46,131 nt of DNA from Pseudomonadales bacterium. GTDB taxonomy: Bacteria; Pseudomonadota; Gammaproteobacteria; Pseudomonadales; Azotimanducaceae. Shown here in pieces: positions 1 through 8,218 of this stretch. The stretch is from contig JAFMIA010000018.1 of assembly GCA_017854255.1 (NCBI GenBank), positions 1-46,131 of the forward strand, written 5' to 3'. The notes under the pieces are model-generated. The model ran no database searches. It was not told where the DNA came from and saw only the letters and a program-made list of their open reading frames with translations. Numbering within the stretch: the first letter of the stretch is position 1; every line of letters begins with the position of its first letter. A program made the translations under genes and the position numbers.

Positions 1-532
1 GTGTGAGCGGCAAACCATAACCTACGACTCGGATCGCAACTGGGCAGAAAAACGCGTCAGCCGCCGAAAAATTTTTTCCAGCCAAAAAATCACCACCAAA
101 GCGGGCTAAACCATCGCAAAACACCTCATCCAACCGATCGAGGTCCCGGGCAAGCTCGGCAGACACCGATCGAACCTGAAACCGTGCAGAACAAATCATG
201 GGGCATTCCCCTCGCAAAGCGTGAAACCCAGCATGCATTTCGCTGCTGACTGACCGCGCATAGGTTCTTGCAGCTCTTGAGGTTGGCCAAACCTGCGGTC
301 TGGTCTCTGCCAAATATTCGATAATGGCCAAAGAATCCCAAACGACCTCCTTGCCATCCTGCAGACAGGGCACCCGACCATTGGGTGAAAACGTTTTGTA
401 ACGCTGATAGTTATCGGGCCCATCAAACGGCATTAGGATCTCCTGGAAGGGAATATCCAAGCTTCGCATTAAGACCCAGGGCCGTAATGACCACGAGGAA
501 TAGTTTTTATTACCGATATAAAGCTGATTCAT
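1..532 (-). CDS. Glutathione S-transferase family protein (3' end cut by window edge)
   Basis: The minus strand is open from the ATG at 532 to the window edge, giving about 177 residues of a usual 210-230. The N-terminus begins MNQLYIGNKNYSSWSLRPW, a thioredoxin-fold GST N-domain with the glutathione-activating serine in the NYSSWS stretch. It continues with GRVPCLQDG (cis-proline loop) and WDSLAIIEYLAE (SNAIL-like glutathione-binding motif). The all-helical C-domain follows and ends in FSAADAFFCPVAIRV at the edge. Family members conjugate or reduce small electrophiles in the cytosol, and the substrate cannot be told from sequence. Two in-frame ATGs upstream (553 and 559) are alternative starts. 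No convincing ribosome site marks any of them, so the start is uncertain. Confidence 0.85.
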   Translation of the reverse strand, partial: MNQLYIGNKNYSSWSLRPWVLMRSLDIPFQEILMPFDGPDNYQRYKTFSPNGRVPCLQDGKEVVWDSLAIIEYLAETRPQVWPTSRAARTYARSVSSEMHAGFHALRGECPMICSARFQVRSVSAELARDLDRLDEVFCDGLARFGGDFLAGKNFSAADAFFCPVAIRVVGYGLPLT

Positions 533-879
533 TTGGGGCGTCTGTAGGGCCATAGCCATTTGCGGCCATACTATACCAATGCCGGCTCTGTAGACGTCAA
601 GCGCGCTAGCGCCATTCAAATGCTGTTTTCTACAAATTGCTTATCAGCATAGCCTAACCCGAATATAACGCCACTAAAGATCATTCTGCAGCCTTCTAAG
701 GTCGTCTTTTTGTCTGGAACTATTTTAAAACCGCGTCTATTTGTTCTTACCATTTTTTGGGATGATGTCATAGATTCTCACCACGGATTCGGCTCCAAAA
801 TCGTGATTGATAAAAACAGTCAAGTTTGATGTTTGCTTTTCAACGGGACCCCGAAAAAGATATTAGGACCATCAAATTT

Positions 880-908
880 CAGTGCATACCGACACGCTGC
901 CCTATAAT
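880..908 (+). promoter_or_regulatory. Candidate sigma70 promoter with consensus -10
   Basis: A perfect TATAAT lies at 903-908 in an AT-rich non-coding stretch. The -35 side is weak (CAGTGC at 880-885 with 17 bp spacing). It points into the hairpin-rich segment 915-1130, which has no plausible gene. Confidence 0.35.
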
Positions 909-914
909 TTGCCA

Positions 915-1130
915 AAAGGGGTGACCGCAGTAATTGTTCTGGAGAGAGAAGGTCCTAAAGCCTTTAGGACAAAACGACCTTCAAGGCAGGACAAGCGCAT
1001 GCGCGACCTGTCTGTCATATGATTTAAAGTGTTGCGAAGCAACACGCAGCGTGTCGAGAATTTTGAGGACTTACCTTTGGGAACCTTATAGAAAGGGAAT
1101 TAACCGCCTGCGATCCTTCAATTGATCTAG
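915..1130 (+). ncRNA. Candidate structured RNA beside the tRNA cluster
   Basis: No protein gene is credible between 533 and 1199. The segment just after the TATAAT at 903 holds three consecutive inverted repeats. The first is a 9-bp repeat at 952-960/962-970, flanked by a competing 7-bp outer pair at 948-954/976-982. The second is CAGG/CCTG around a GCGC/GCGC core, roughly 986-1009. The third is a perfect 7-bp stem with a GAA loop at 1029-1045. Several GGA triplets occur between or beside the stems (941, 967, 988 and near 1065). It does not match tmRNA, 6S, SRP or RNase P RNA as I know them. Ends are guesses and no T-rich terminator is visible. The remainder, 533-880, shows nothing I can name. 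Confidence 0.25.
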
Positions 1131-1199
1131 ACACTCATCCGTTTTTGACACCCCCCTAATTAAGAGAGCGTGGGGTATAAGCCAAAAGCCACCAAGATA

Positions 1200-1276
1200 T
1201 GGGGTGAGCGACGGGGATTGAACCCGCGACCACCGGAATCACAATCCGGGGCTCTACCAACTGAGCTACGCCCACC
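1200..1276 (-). tRNA. tRNA-His (GTG)
   Basis: The reverse strand folds into a full cloverleaf with anticodon GTG in a CCGGA/TCCGG stem, D-arm AGCTCAGTTGGTAGAGC and T-loop GGTTCAATCC. The acceptor GTGGGCG pairs with CGCTCAC. The extra 5' G (-1) opposite discriminator C73, the hallmark of bacterial tRNA-His, is encoded at 1276/1203. CCA is encoded at 1202-1200. It is the last of three tRNAs in transcription order. Confidence 0.97.
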
Positions 1277-1350
1277 ATTTCAAACTTTCTATTGTAACGA
1301 CCAAGGCTTACAAGGGTTGCAGCGCCGGAGGCCTTTATTGTCAAGTGAAG

Positions 1351-1427
1351 TGGTACGCCCGACAGGAATCGAACCTGTAACCCTCGGCTTAGAAGGCCGA
1401 TGCTCTATCCAGTTGAGCTACGGGCGC
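1351..1427 (-). tRNA. tRNA-Arg (TCT)
   Basis: A 77-nt cloverleaf on the minus strand with acceptor GCGCCCG/CGGGCGT, anticodon TCT in the CGGCC/GGCCG region, T-loop GGTTCGATTCC and encoded CCA at 1353-1351. It reads AGA/AGG codons. It lies 74 bp from tRNA-His and 81 bp from tRNA-Pro, probably on one precursor. Confidence 0.97.
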
Positions 1428-1508
1428 AAGCTTCGCCGAACTTGTACTGTTTATCGATTTCTTTGTCGCCCCAGCCAGGCTTGACGCCCGTTTGCTTGCA
1501 CTTGAAAT

Positions 1509-1585
1509 TGGTCGGGGTAGAGAGATTCGAACTCCCGACATCCTGCTCCCAAAGCAGGCGCGCTACCAGACTGCGCTATACCCCG
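1509..1585 (-). tRNA. tRNA-Pro (TGG)
   Basis: A 77-nt cloverleaf on the minus strand with acceptor CGGGGTA/TACCCCG, anticodon TGG inside CCTGC/GCAGG, T-loop AGTTCGAATCT and encoded CCA at 1511-1509. It is the first tRNA of the Pro-Arg-His set, an order common in gammaproteobacteria. A TTGACC with poor -10 partners lies about 50 bp upstream (near 1640) and may be part of its promoter. Confidence 0.97.
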
Positions 1586-1811
1586 AATGTCAACTGCTGA
1601 TGCTACAACGGATTGCCTAAACGATCCACTGACCCGGGTCAAAACGTTTTCCTCGACCCCGCTTCCGCAGGCCGCAGATTCTACTGAATGTTTCGGGCCA
1701 GCGTCAACGACGACAGGATTAAATATTGAATAAAGACGGCGTACTCGACTGAGAAACCGCAGAAAGCAGGCTGTTGAGCCCCCAACCGGCACTGTTGCAG
1801 CACCACTCAAC

Positions 1812-1820
1812 TGTTATAAT
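1812..1820 (+). promoter_or_regulatory. Extended -10 promoter for lpxH
   Basis: TGTTATAAT at 1812-1820 is a consensus extended -10 (TGnTATAAT). The predicted start near 1827 leaves a leader of about 17 nt before the lpxH ATG. The -35 region (CTGTTG, 1792-1797) is weak, as is typical of extended -10 promoters. Confidence 0.5.
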
Positions 1821-1843
1821 CGCCTGAAACCAAGCGATTTAAT

Positions 1844-2554
1844 ATGACCCATTACTTCATATCCGATCTTCACCTCGACCCAAGTCGATCGCACTGCATT
1901 GAAGGATTCCTTCGATACCTGTCCGAGATCAAAGCAAGCGATCAACTTTACATTTTAGGCGACTTATTCGAAGCCTGGCTTGGGGATGACGACGACACCC
2001 CCTTCATTCAGGCCATAGCCTCCGCCTTACAGGCCTGTCCGGGGACCTTATATTTCATGCACGGTAACCGAGATTTCTTGTTGGGCGAGGCCTATGCTGC
2101 GCGTTGCGGCTTGACCTTACTGCCAGAACACCATCAGATTACAGTCGGATCCGAAACGATTTTGCTGCTACATGGGGACAGTTTGTGTACCGATGATACC
2201 GCCTACATGAAAATCCGACCGATGTTGCGTGACCCAAGCTTTCAACAGCAGCTCCTCGCAAAACCGATTCTCGAGCGCCAGGCGATTGCGCTTGATGCCC
2301 GGGCCGAAAGTCAGGCCCATACGAGTCAAACCAAACTCGCCATCATGGACGTCACCCCCCACGCTGTGCGCGACGTCCTGCAGGCGCAGCAGTGCCAGAC
2401 AATGATTCATGGTCACACCCATCGTCCGTTTGATCATCATTCAGTATTGGATAATCAAATCGGGCGACGCATGGTACTGGGTGATTGGGACAATGAGGGC
2501 TGGCATATTCGCGAGACAGACAGCGGGCTGATTCTAGAAGCCTTCGCACTTTAG
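1844..2554 (+). CDS. lpxH: UDP-2,3-diacylglucosamine diphosphatase LpxH
   Basis: This enzyme hydrolyses UDP-2,3-diacylglucosamine to lipid X and UMP, the fourth step of lipid A synthesis, as a peripheral enzyme at the inner membrane. The 236 residues match the family length. The metallophosphoesterase metal ligands are all present: SDLHL (Asp8, His10), GDLFEAWLGDD (Asp40), HGNRDF (Asn75), LLLHGDS (His110) and MIHGHTHRP near the C-terminus. It appears to be monocistronic behind its own extended -10 promoter and lacks a strong Shine-Dalgarno. The next gene, miaE, is convergent. Its presence implies an LPS-containing outer membrane. The 286 bp after the stop hold no gene that I can see. Confidence 0.97.
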   Translation: MTHYFISDLHLDPSRSHCIEGFLRYLSEIKASDQLYILGDLFEAWLGDDDDTPFIQAIASALQACPGTLYFMHGNRDFLLGEAYAARCGLTLLPEHHQITVGSETILLLHGDSLCTDDTAYMKIRPMLRDPSFQQQLLAKPILERQAIALDARAESQAHTSQTKLAIMDVTPHAVRDVLQAQQCQTMIHGHTHRPFDHHSVLDNQIGRRMVLGDWDNEGWHIRETDSGLILEAFAL

Positions 2555-2840
2555 TCCCTTAAGGCAAGAACGACCGCCGCCGCAACCGTCATCCTTGACC
2601 ACATCAAGCGGCTTATCGACCATCTGACAAACCGCTTTAGATCGATTGCCTAGCGCCCTTTCAAATCACAAGCGACGCGAGCCTAGGCCAAGTTCAATAA
2701 CAGTCGCTCATGGCGCCAGCCCTTACCTGCGACCTTTCAAGCAAGGCCCGACGATCTGGCAATCCGAAGCTGATCTATCCGAAGACGCCGCCCCAGGCTT
2801 CATCTCGCAGGGTTCCCCATGCGCCAAGTACCACAATAAA

Positions 2841-3449
2841 TTATTCTGTCTGAATACCCGGCACACCCGAATGAAACCGAAACTGTTCGTCAGCGCCTGT
2901 TATCAGCTCGGCATCTGCCGCCAAAAACACGGAAAGACGCGCCGCTACCGCCGCCTCATTGCCCGAGATTTCGTTGGCAAAATTTAAGTAACTGAGAAAA
3001 TGCCGCTTTTCTGAGTTCAACAAGGAACCATAAAATGCAGTCAAATCTGGATCCAGCACCTCACACAGACGCCCAAACCGCTCGCAGCTTCTTGCTTCAA
3101 TGACGGCCGACATCACCAGAAGATCAATCAACCGATCGGGCTCATGGGTTTGTACAAGTCGGCGCATTTCGCCCGCGTAACGCGCCGAGGTCATTTGCTC
3201 GTAGTTGATTTTGCGCTCAGCCATGACCCCGAGGACTTGCTCAAAATGTCGGAGCTCTTCTCTGGCGAGCTTGGATAAGGCCTGCAGCAGCACCGGGTAC
3301 TCAACATAGCGATACATGAGGTTCAGCGCGGTTGAGGCGGCTTTCTTTTCACAGTTTGCGTGATCGATTAGAAGCGTTGGCAGGTCGGCTGACGCCCTTT
3401 GCAACCAAGCATCCGGGGTTGGTACGAGATTAAGCTGCTCGAATGTCAT
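2841..3449 (-). CDS. miaE: tRNA-(ms2io6A) hydroxylase MiaE
   Basis: This non-heme di-iron monooxygenase hydroxylates the isopentenyl side chain of ms2i6A37 in tRNAs reading UNN codons. The 202 residues form a ferritin-like four-helix protein. The iron-binding carboxylates and histidines are visible in CEKKAAS, REELRHFEQ, VIEARSCERF and NSEKRHFLSY. The start is an ATG with AAGGATC about 9 bases upstream. It is divergent from acnB, sharing a roughly 120-bp control region, and convergent with lpxH. The reaction depends on oxygen, which fits an aerobic organism with a full TCA cycle. The family is patchily distributed among gammaproteobacteria. Confidence 0.95.
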   Translation of the reverse strand: MTFEQLNLVPTPDAWLQRASADLPTLLIDHANCEKKAASTALNLMYRYVEYPVLLQALSKLAREELRHFEQVLGVMAERKINYEQMTSARYAGEMRRLVQTHEPDRLIDLLVMSAVIEARSCERFGRLCEVLDPDLTAFYGSLLNSEKRHFLSYLNFANEISGNEAAVAARLSVFLAADAELITGADEQFRFHSGVPGIQTE

Positions 3450-3483
3450 AACAATAGATCCTTAGATTGCGATCTTCACTCGC

Positions 3484-3512
3484 TTAAAATCAGTACGGCT
3501 TTAGTGTAGAAT
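3484..3512 (+). promoter_or_regulatory. Candidate sigma70 promoter for acnB
   Basis: TTAAAA (3484-3489) and TAGAAT (3507-3512) are separated by 17 bp, each four or five matches to consensus. Initiation near 3519 would leave a leader of about 55 nt carrying the palindrome at 3525-3538. Confidence 0.4.
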
Positions 3513-3524
3513 CGGCGCATTCTA

Positions 3525-3538
3525 GCAGCCATGGCTGC
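3525..3538. promoter_or_regulatory. 14-bp perfect palindrome in acnB leader
   Basis: GCAGCCATGGCTGC is fully palindromic and lies about 6 bases after the predicted acnB transcription start. A run of seven or more A follows. It could be a dimeric repressor site or a leader hairpin. No regulator is identified. Confidence 0.35.
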
Positions 3539-3573
3539 CCAAAAAAATCTCAATAAATAACAAGGATACCCCT

Positions 3574-6147
3574 GTGCTTGAAGCTTATCGACAACACGTT
3601 CAAGAACGCGCCGAGGCGGGCATTGTGCCCAAGCCTTTAACTGCCGAGCAGGTTCATGATCTGACTGCCCTGTTAACGAACCCGCCCGCCGGAGAAGAAA
3701 CCTTCTTACTCGAGCTTATCAGCGATCGAGTGCCAGCAGGTGTCGATGACGCTGCCTATATCAAGGCCGGCTATCTGGCCGCCATCGCGAAAGGTGAAAC
3801 CGCGTCACCGCTCATCAATCCTGCCCTTGCAACCCAATTGCTGGGCACCATGCTCGGCGGTTATAACATTGAGCCCCTGATTGACCTTTTAGATCACGAC
3901 GATGTGGCGGACGACGCGGCCGCGGCTTTATCTAAAACATTATTAATGTTTGATGCGTTCCACGATGTCGTCGAAAAAGCAAAAACCAACCCACAGGCTG
4001 CTAAGGTGCTCAAGGCTTGGGCGGACGCCGATTGGTTTACCCGCAAGCCCGCTCTGGCTGAGTCCATCACCGTTACCGTTTTCATGGTTGAGGGCGAAAC
4101 CAATACCGACGATTTGTCCCCCGCAGGGGATGCCTGGAGCCGCCCAGACATTCCGCTGCATGCCAAATCCATGCTAATCAACACGATGGACAAGCCCCTT
4201 GAAACCATCGAGCAACTGAAAACCCAAGGCTTCCCGATCGCATACGTTGGTGACGTTGTGGGTACTGGGTCATCCCGTAAGTCGGCAACCAATTCAGTGC
4301 TCTGGCACATGGGGGACGACGTCCCGCATATTCCAAACAAGCGTGATGGTGGCTTCGTATTGGGCGGCAAAATTGCCCCCATCTTTTTCAACACGATGGA
4401 AGATGCCGGCGCATTGCCGATCGAGTGCGACGTCAGCGCGCTCGAGATGGGCCAAATCATCAATATCCATCCATATGACGGCAAAATTACCGACCAATCG
4501 GGCGCGGTGCTGTCCAACTTTGAACTGGCTAATGAAGTCCTCTTGGATGAAGTTCGAGCCGGTGGCAGAATCCCGTTGATTATCGGCCGCGGTCTAACAG
4601 AACGTGCGCGAGAGGCCCTAGGTCTTGGCCCATCCGATGTCTTCCGAAAAGATCTGCCTGCCGCAAGCAGCCAACAAGGCTATACCTTGGCGCAAAAGAT
4701 TGTTGGTAAAGCATGTGGACTGCCTGGCATACGCCCCGGCGACTATTGCGAACCGAGAATGACAACCGTTGGCTCTCAGGATACAACCGGTCCGATGACC
4801 CGCGACGAACTTAAAGAACTCGCCTGTCTTGGCTTTTCGGCCGATCTCGTCATGCAATCGTTTTGCCATACGGCGGCTTATCCAAAGCCAGTCGATATCG
4901 AAACCCAGCACCAACTCCCTGACTTTATCCAAACCCGTGGCGGCGTTGCATTGCGGCCAGGTGACGGCATCATCCATTCTTGGCTGAATCGAATGTTATT
5001 GCCCGACACCGTCGGTACAGGCGGCGACTCCCATACCCGCTTCCCAATGGGCATTAGCTTTCCGGCCGGTTCCGGTTTGGTTGCCTTTGCCGCAGCACTC
5101 GGGGTCATGCCACTTGATATGCCAGAGTCTGTACTGGTCCGGTTCAAGGGTGAAATGCAACCCGGCATCACTTTGCGCGATCTGGTTAATGCCATTCCCT
5201 ATGCGGCTATTCAGCGCGGCCTGCTTACGGTTGCAAAAGAAGGTAAAAAGAATGTCTTCAGCGGCCGGATCCTTGAAATCGAAGGGCTCCCTGATCTGAA
5301 AGTTGAACAGGCTTTTGAGATTTCAGATGCTTCAGCAGAAAGATCCGCTGGCGGGTGCACCATTCAACTGGGTGAGGCTTCGATCAAAGAATATCTCACC
5401 TCGAATGTGACCTTGCTGAAGTGGATGATTGCCCAAGGTTATGGGGACACCCGAACCATTGCACGTCGAATCGATGCCATGAGCGCCTGGCTTGACAACC
5501 CGACCTTGATGACGCCGGATCCCGACGCCAACTATTATGAAATTATTGAAATTGATCTCAATGAAATAAAGGAACCTCTACTCGCCTGCCCCAACGACCC
5601 CGATGACGTGAAGCCTCTATCAGAAGTCGCCGGGCGAAAGATCGATGAAGTTTTCATCGGTTCGTGCATGACCAACATTGGGCACTTTAGAGCCGCCGCT
5701 AACATGCTCCAAAATGCGAAATCCATCCCCACCCGGTTGTGGATCTCTCCCCCCACTAAAATGGATGAGCATCAATTAATGGAAGAGGGCGTCTATAATG
5801 TCTTTGCCCAGGCTGGCGCGCGGACTGAAATGCCAGGATGCTCTTTGTGCATGGGCAATCAAGCGCGAATTGCGCCCAAGTCGACGGCCGTCTCAACCTC
5901 AACGCGGAACTTCCCGAATCGTCTTGGCGATGGCGCAGATGTCTTTCTTGCCTCGGCGGAACTCGCGGCAGTCGCCAGTATTTTGGGCAAGCTACCGAGC
6001 GTTGAAGAGTATCAGGAATACGCGAAAAACTTAGAGCCCATGAGTGCGGAGATTTACCGCTATCTCAACTTTAACGAAATTGAGTCCTTTCAAAAGTCTG
6101 CCGATAGCGCCCTAATCCCAGCCGTGAATGTGGTCGAGGTCAGCTAA
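3574..6147 (+). CDS. acnB: Bifunctional aconitate hydratase 2 / 2-methylisocitrate dehydratase AcnB
   Basis: This is the main TCA-cycle aconitase, isomerising citrate to isocitrate through cis-aconitate. The family also handles 2-methylisocitrate. The 857 residues match AcnB length and its domain order: N-terminal HEAT-like helices, swivel domain ([14 protein letters not shown]), then the catalytic core. The [4Fe-4S] ligands are Cys698 (IGSCMTN) and Cys756/Cys759 (PGCSLCMGN). The start is GTG, supported by AAGGA 7 bases upstream, and the first residues MLEAYRQHV match the AcnB N-terminus. It is monocistronic and divergent from miaE. AcnB apo-protein binds RNA in related bacteria, so its own leader palindrome is worth noting. 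Confidence 0.98.
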   Translation: MLEAYRQHVQERAEAGIVPKPLTAEQVHDLTALLTNPPAGEETFLLELISDRVPAGVDDAAYIKAGYLAAIAKGETASPLINPALATQLLGTMLGGYNIEPLIDLLDHDDVADDAAAALSKTLLMFDAFHDVVEKAKTNPQAAKVLKAWADADWFTRKPALAESITVTVFMVEGETNTDDLSPAGDAWSRPDIPLHAKSMLINTMDKPLETIEQLKTQGFPIAYVGDVVGTGSSRKSATNSVLWHMGDDVPHIPNKRDGGFVLGGKIAPIFFNTMEDAGALPIECDVSALEMGQIINIHPYDGKITDQSGAVLSNFELANEVLLDEVRAGGRIPLIIGRGLTERAREALGLGPSDVFRKDLPAASSQQGYTLAQKIVGKACGLPGIRPGDYCEPRMTTVGSQDTTGPMTRDELKELACLGFSADLVMQSFCHTAAYPKPVDIETQHQLPDFIQTRGGVALRPGDGIIHSWLNRMLLPDTVGTGGDSHTRFPMGISFPAGSGLVAFAAALGVMPLDMPESVLVRFKGEMQPGITLRDLVNAIPYAAIQRGLLTVAKEGKKNVFSGRILEIEGLPDLKVEQAFEISDASAERSAGGCTIQLGEASIKEYLTSNVTLLKWMIAQGYGDTRTIARRIDAMSAWLDNPTLMTPDPDANYYEIIEIDLNEIKEPLLACPNDPDDVKPLSEVAGRKIDEVFIGSCMTNIGHFRAAANMLQNAKSIPTRLWISPPTKMDEHQLMEEGVYNVFAQAGARTEMPGCSLCMGNQARIAPKSTAVSTSTRNFPNRLGDGADVFLASAELAAVASILGKLPSVEEYQEYAKNLEPMSAEIYRYLNFNEIESFQKSADSALIPAVNVVEVS

Positions 6148-6159
6148 CCTAACCTGCGA

Positions 6160-6189
6160 CGAATACGGGCTCACGCGAGCCCGTATTCG
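6160..6189. terminator. Convergent-gene hairpin between acnB and tgpA
   Basis: A perfect 13-bp stem (6160-6172 with 6177-6189) closes a 4-base ACGC loop, sited 12 bp after the acnB stop and 40 bp after the tgpA stop. Neither strand has a U-tract behind it, so it may act as a transcript-protecting 3' stem or a weak terminator serving both genes. Confidence 0.55.
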
Positions 6190-6229
6190 ATCAAACCTTA
6201 CCTTGTGACCTTCCGTGTTCAAGACGCCA

Positions 6230-8218
6230 CTAGCGCTTCTTTGTAAGCCTCATCCAGGCGAGCCTGACTCTCAGCACCAGCAATGTTTTTGAGATACTGC
6301 TTGGCACAACGCTTTGATCATTTTGGTATAGCCGCAACTCGAACCTGTCGACGAACTCACATGCGAGTGCCGCCTCCGCTGGACGCGTTAGACGCCAGAC
6401 TTCTTGGCAACGGGCAACCCCTGCCCCTCGACTTATTTGATCTCGCGCCTCCCCGTCCAAACAATTAACGTAGCCTCGATACCATCGGGCTTCTTGTGAC
6501 AATCGTCGCCGGAAGGGGGATGCAACGAAACCTACCGTAATCACTCCGAGGCCAAGTAAAAAAGCGGCCAAAGCAAGGGGCGCCAAATCTTCAAGTTCAA
6601 GATCTGGCCAAACCGTTGTTAACCACCGCAGTTGCTGAGCCTGGTCGTAATTCACAACGACCCTGTCCCAAAGGTGACTGAGCGCTTGCAATTGCAACTG
6701 CAGATCAAAAAGCCATCCCAAACTCTGCATTTGGAAATAATCCCACGCTTTACCCGTCATCAAACCATCCATACCCGCAGCCGACGCGCCCATACCCGCC
6801 TCAATTCGCTCGGGCGCAACAAACGCCGTTGGATCCACCCGGCGCCAGCCCTCCCCTTGCACCCACACCTCAGACCAGGCATGGGCATCGAACTGACGCA
6901 CTTCGATGTAGTTCCCCGATGGGTTGTAAGCACCGCCCTGATAACCTAGCACCACCCTTGCTGGAATGCCCGCGGCCCGCATAATCCAGGTGAAACTCGC
7001 AGCAAAATGTTCACAAAACCCGCGCCGGGTCTCAAACAAAAAGTGATCGATCGAATCTCCTTCGCTCGCACCTGGATTTAACGTGTAGGTAAAGTCATCA
7101 AAGTACCAAGCAAGAACAGCCTGAATCCTTGCGTCCGGCGCTTGATGATTCTCGGCAAGCGCCGCGCCATGGGCTTGCGCCAAAGGATTTGTTCGCTTCG
7201 GCAGCGCAAGGTACGCCGCGCGCTCCGCCTTTGACAAATCAACCCCATCGACCGGGTTGAGACCGCTTCGCATTTGATACTGACTGACCGTTTGTAAGAC
7301 GCTCGTGCTGCGCACAAACCCGAGCGGATCTAGGCTGACCGACGCGCCTTCAACGGACAGAATCCGATCTAATGATGGTATAAACGGCACCCGCATCGGC
7401 TGACTGAGAAGCTCGTAATCGATCACCTCGGCGGGGGTTCCGATGGCGGTCTTGGGCCTTGGCGGGCTTCCAACAACCCATCCACCCTCCGAGATCTCGC
7501 TCAACACCAGGGTCCGCCAATAGAGGTCTCTTGAGGCTGGCGGCGCTGCTGCAAAATTAACTCGAAAGGCCAGCGCATCGGACTGCACCAAACTGTGAAT
7601 ATCACCCAGCATTAACCGATCACTCAAGCCAGTGACAGCCGTCCCCTTCTCTAAGGGGATCGTCCAAAATGGGCTAAGCCTCGGAAAAAAAACAAATAAG
7701 ATTACGAGCAACGGTACAGCTTGCAGAAACGCGAAGCTGGCAAGCTTTAACGGTTGCCGCCCCAGCGTTTGGGTCGAACTCGAATGAACGGCAATCAGCG
7801 TTGCCATGACCATGACCAGGCCCGAAAAGGTCACGATAGTTTGCAACATTGACTCGTCAAACAAAAAATGGGTCATGGCAACAAAAAAACTTAAGAGCAT
7901 TACCTGAGCGACATCTCGTTTTGAGACGAGTTCAAGCAGCTTCGCCGTGTACATAAACAGTAAGAGATCGACCCAAAACTCGACCACCATCGGACTGCCA
8001 TATTCTCGCCACAGCAACCCCCAGCCCAAGAACACGCTGGCAACGGCCACCCACTTCGAAGGCAACCTTACGTGGCCCTGAATTCGAGCGAGCGTAAACG
8101 CAACGATGACAAAGCAGCCAATTAACATCCATAACGGCATGCGCGATCCGTGCGGCGCGAGCATCAGGCTTTGACTTGCCAACATCCAAAGCAGCGCTGG
8201 ACGCTGAACCATCATCAT
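6230..8218 (-). CDS. tgpA: TgpA-like membrane transglutaminase (DUF3488 + transglutaminase core)
   Basis: This is an inner-membrane protein of 662 residues with a cluster of hydrophobic segments in residues 1-185, a large periplasmic domain, and a further membrane span near 550-572 followed by a cytosolic tail. The transglutaminase/protease-like triad is visible: Cys402 in RRGFCEHFA, His446 in FDAHAWSEVW and Asp462 in RRVDPT. The Pseudomonas homologue is an essential protein with transglutaminase activity, but its natural substrate is unknown. The start directly follows the stop of the DUF58 gene (TAA then ATG ATG ATG), so any of three Met codons may be used. The moxR-DUF58-tgpA order is the standard module. 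Confidence 0.92.
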   Translation of the reverse strand: MMMVQRPALLWMLASQSLMLAPHGSRMPLWMLIGCFVIVAFTLARIQGHVRLPSKWVAVASVFLGWGLLWREYGSPMVVEFWVDLLLFMYTAKLLELVSKRDVAQVMLLSFFVAMTHFLFDESMLQTIVTFSGLVMVMATLIAVHSSSTQTLGRQPLKLASFAFLQAVPLLVILFVFFPRLSPFWTIPLEKGTAVTGLSDRLMLGDIHSLVQSDALAFRVNFAAAPPASRDLYWRTLVLSEISEGGWVVGSPPRPKTAIGTPAEVIDYELLSQPMRVPFIPSLDRILSVEGASVSLDPLGFVRSTSVLQTVSQYQMRSGLNPVDGVDLSKAERAAYLALPKRTNPLAQAHGAALAENHQAPDARIQAVLAWYFDDFTYTLNPGASEGDSIDHFLFETRRGFCEHFAASFTWIMRAAGIPARVVLGYQGGAYNPSGNYIEVRQFDAHAWSEVWVQGEGWRRVDPTAFVAPERIEAGMGASAAGMDGLMTGKAWDYFQMQSLGWLFDLQLQLQALSHLWDRVVVNYDQAQQLRWLTTVWPDLELEDLAPLALAAFLLGLGVITVGFVASPFRRRLSQEARWYRGYVNCLDGEARDQISRGAGVARCQEVWRLTRPAEAALACEFVDRFELRLYQNDQSVVPSSISKTLLVLRVRLAWMRLTKKR

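Noticed and set aside
126-426. Two overlapping short minus-strand frames suggesting a broken gene
   Set aside because: The third minus frame is open from 532 to the window edge and encodes a normal GST; it is simply not closed by a stop inside the window.
934-1125. A 63-codon plus-strand frame
   Set aside because: It starts with TTG, has no ribosome site or recognisable domain, and coincides with strong inverted repeats. RNA structure is a better reading.
1150-1175. Terminator for the tRNA transcript
   Set aside because: A short ACCCC/GGGGT pairing exists, but the loop is long and no U-tract follows on the minus strand.
560-1200. Integrated element using the tRNA-His 3' end as attachment site
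   Set aside because: No second copy of the tRNA 3' end, no integrase and no mobile genes are visible in the window.
2646-2987. A 113-codon plus-strand frame after lpxH
   Set aside because: It runs into the antisense of miaE, has no family resemblance and lacks a ribosome site.
3894-4517. A 207-codon frame antisense to acnB
   Set aside because: A shadow of the well-conserved acnB reading frame with a low-complexity, Ser-rich composition typical of antisense translations.
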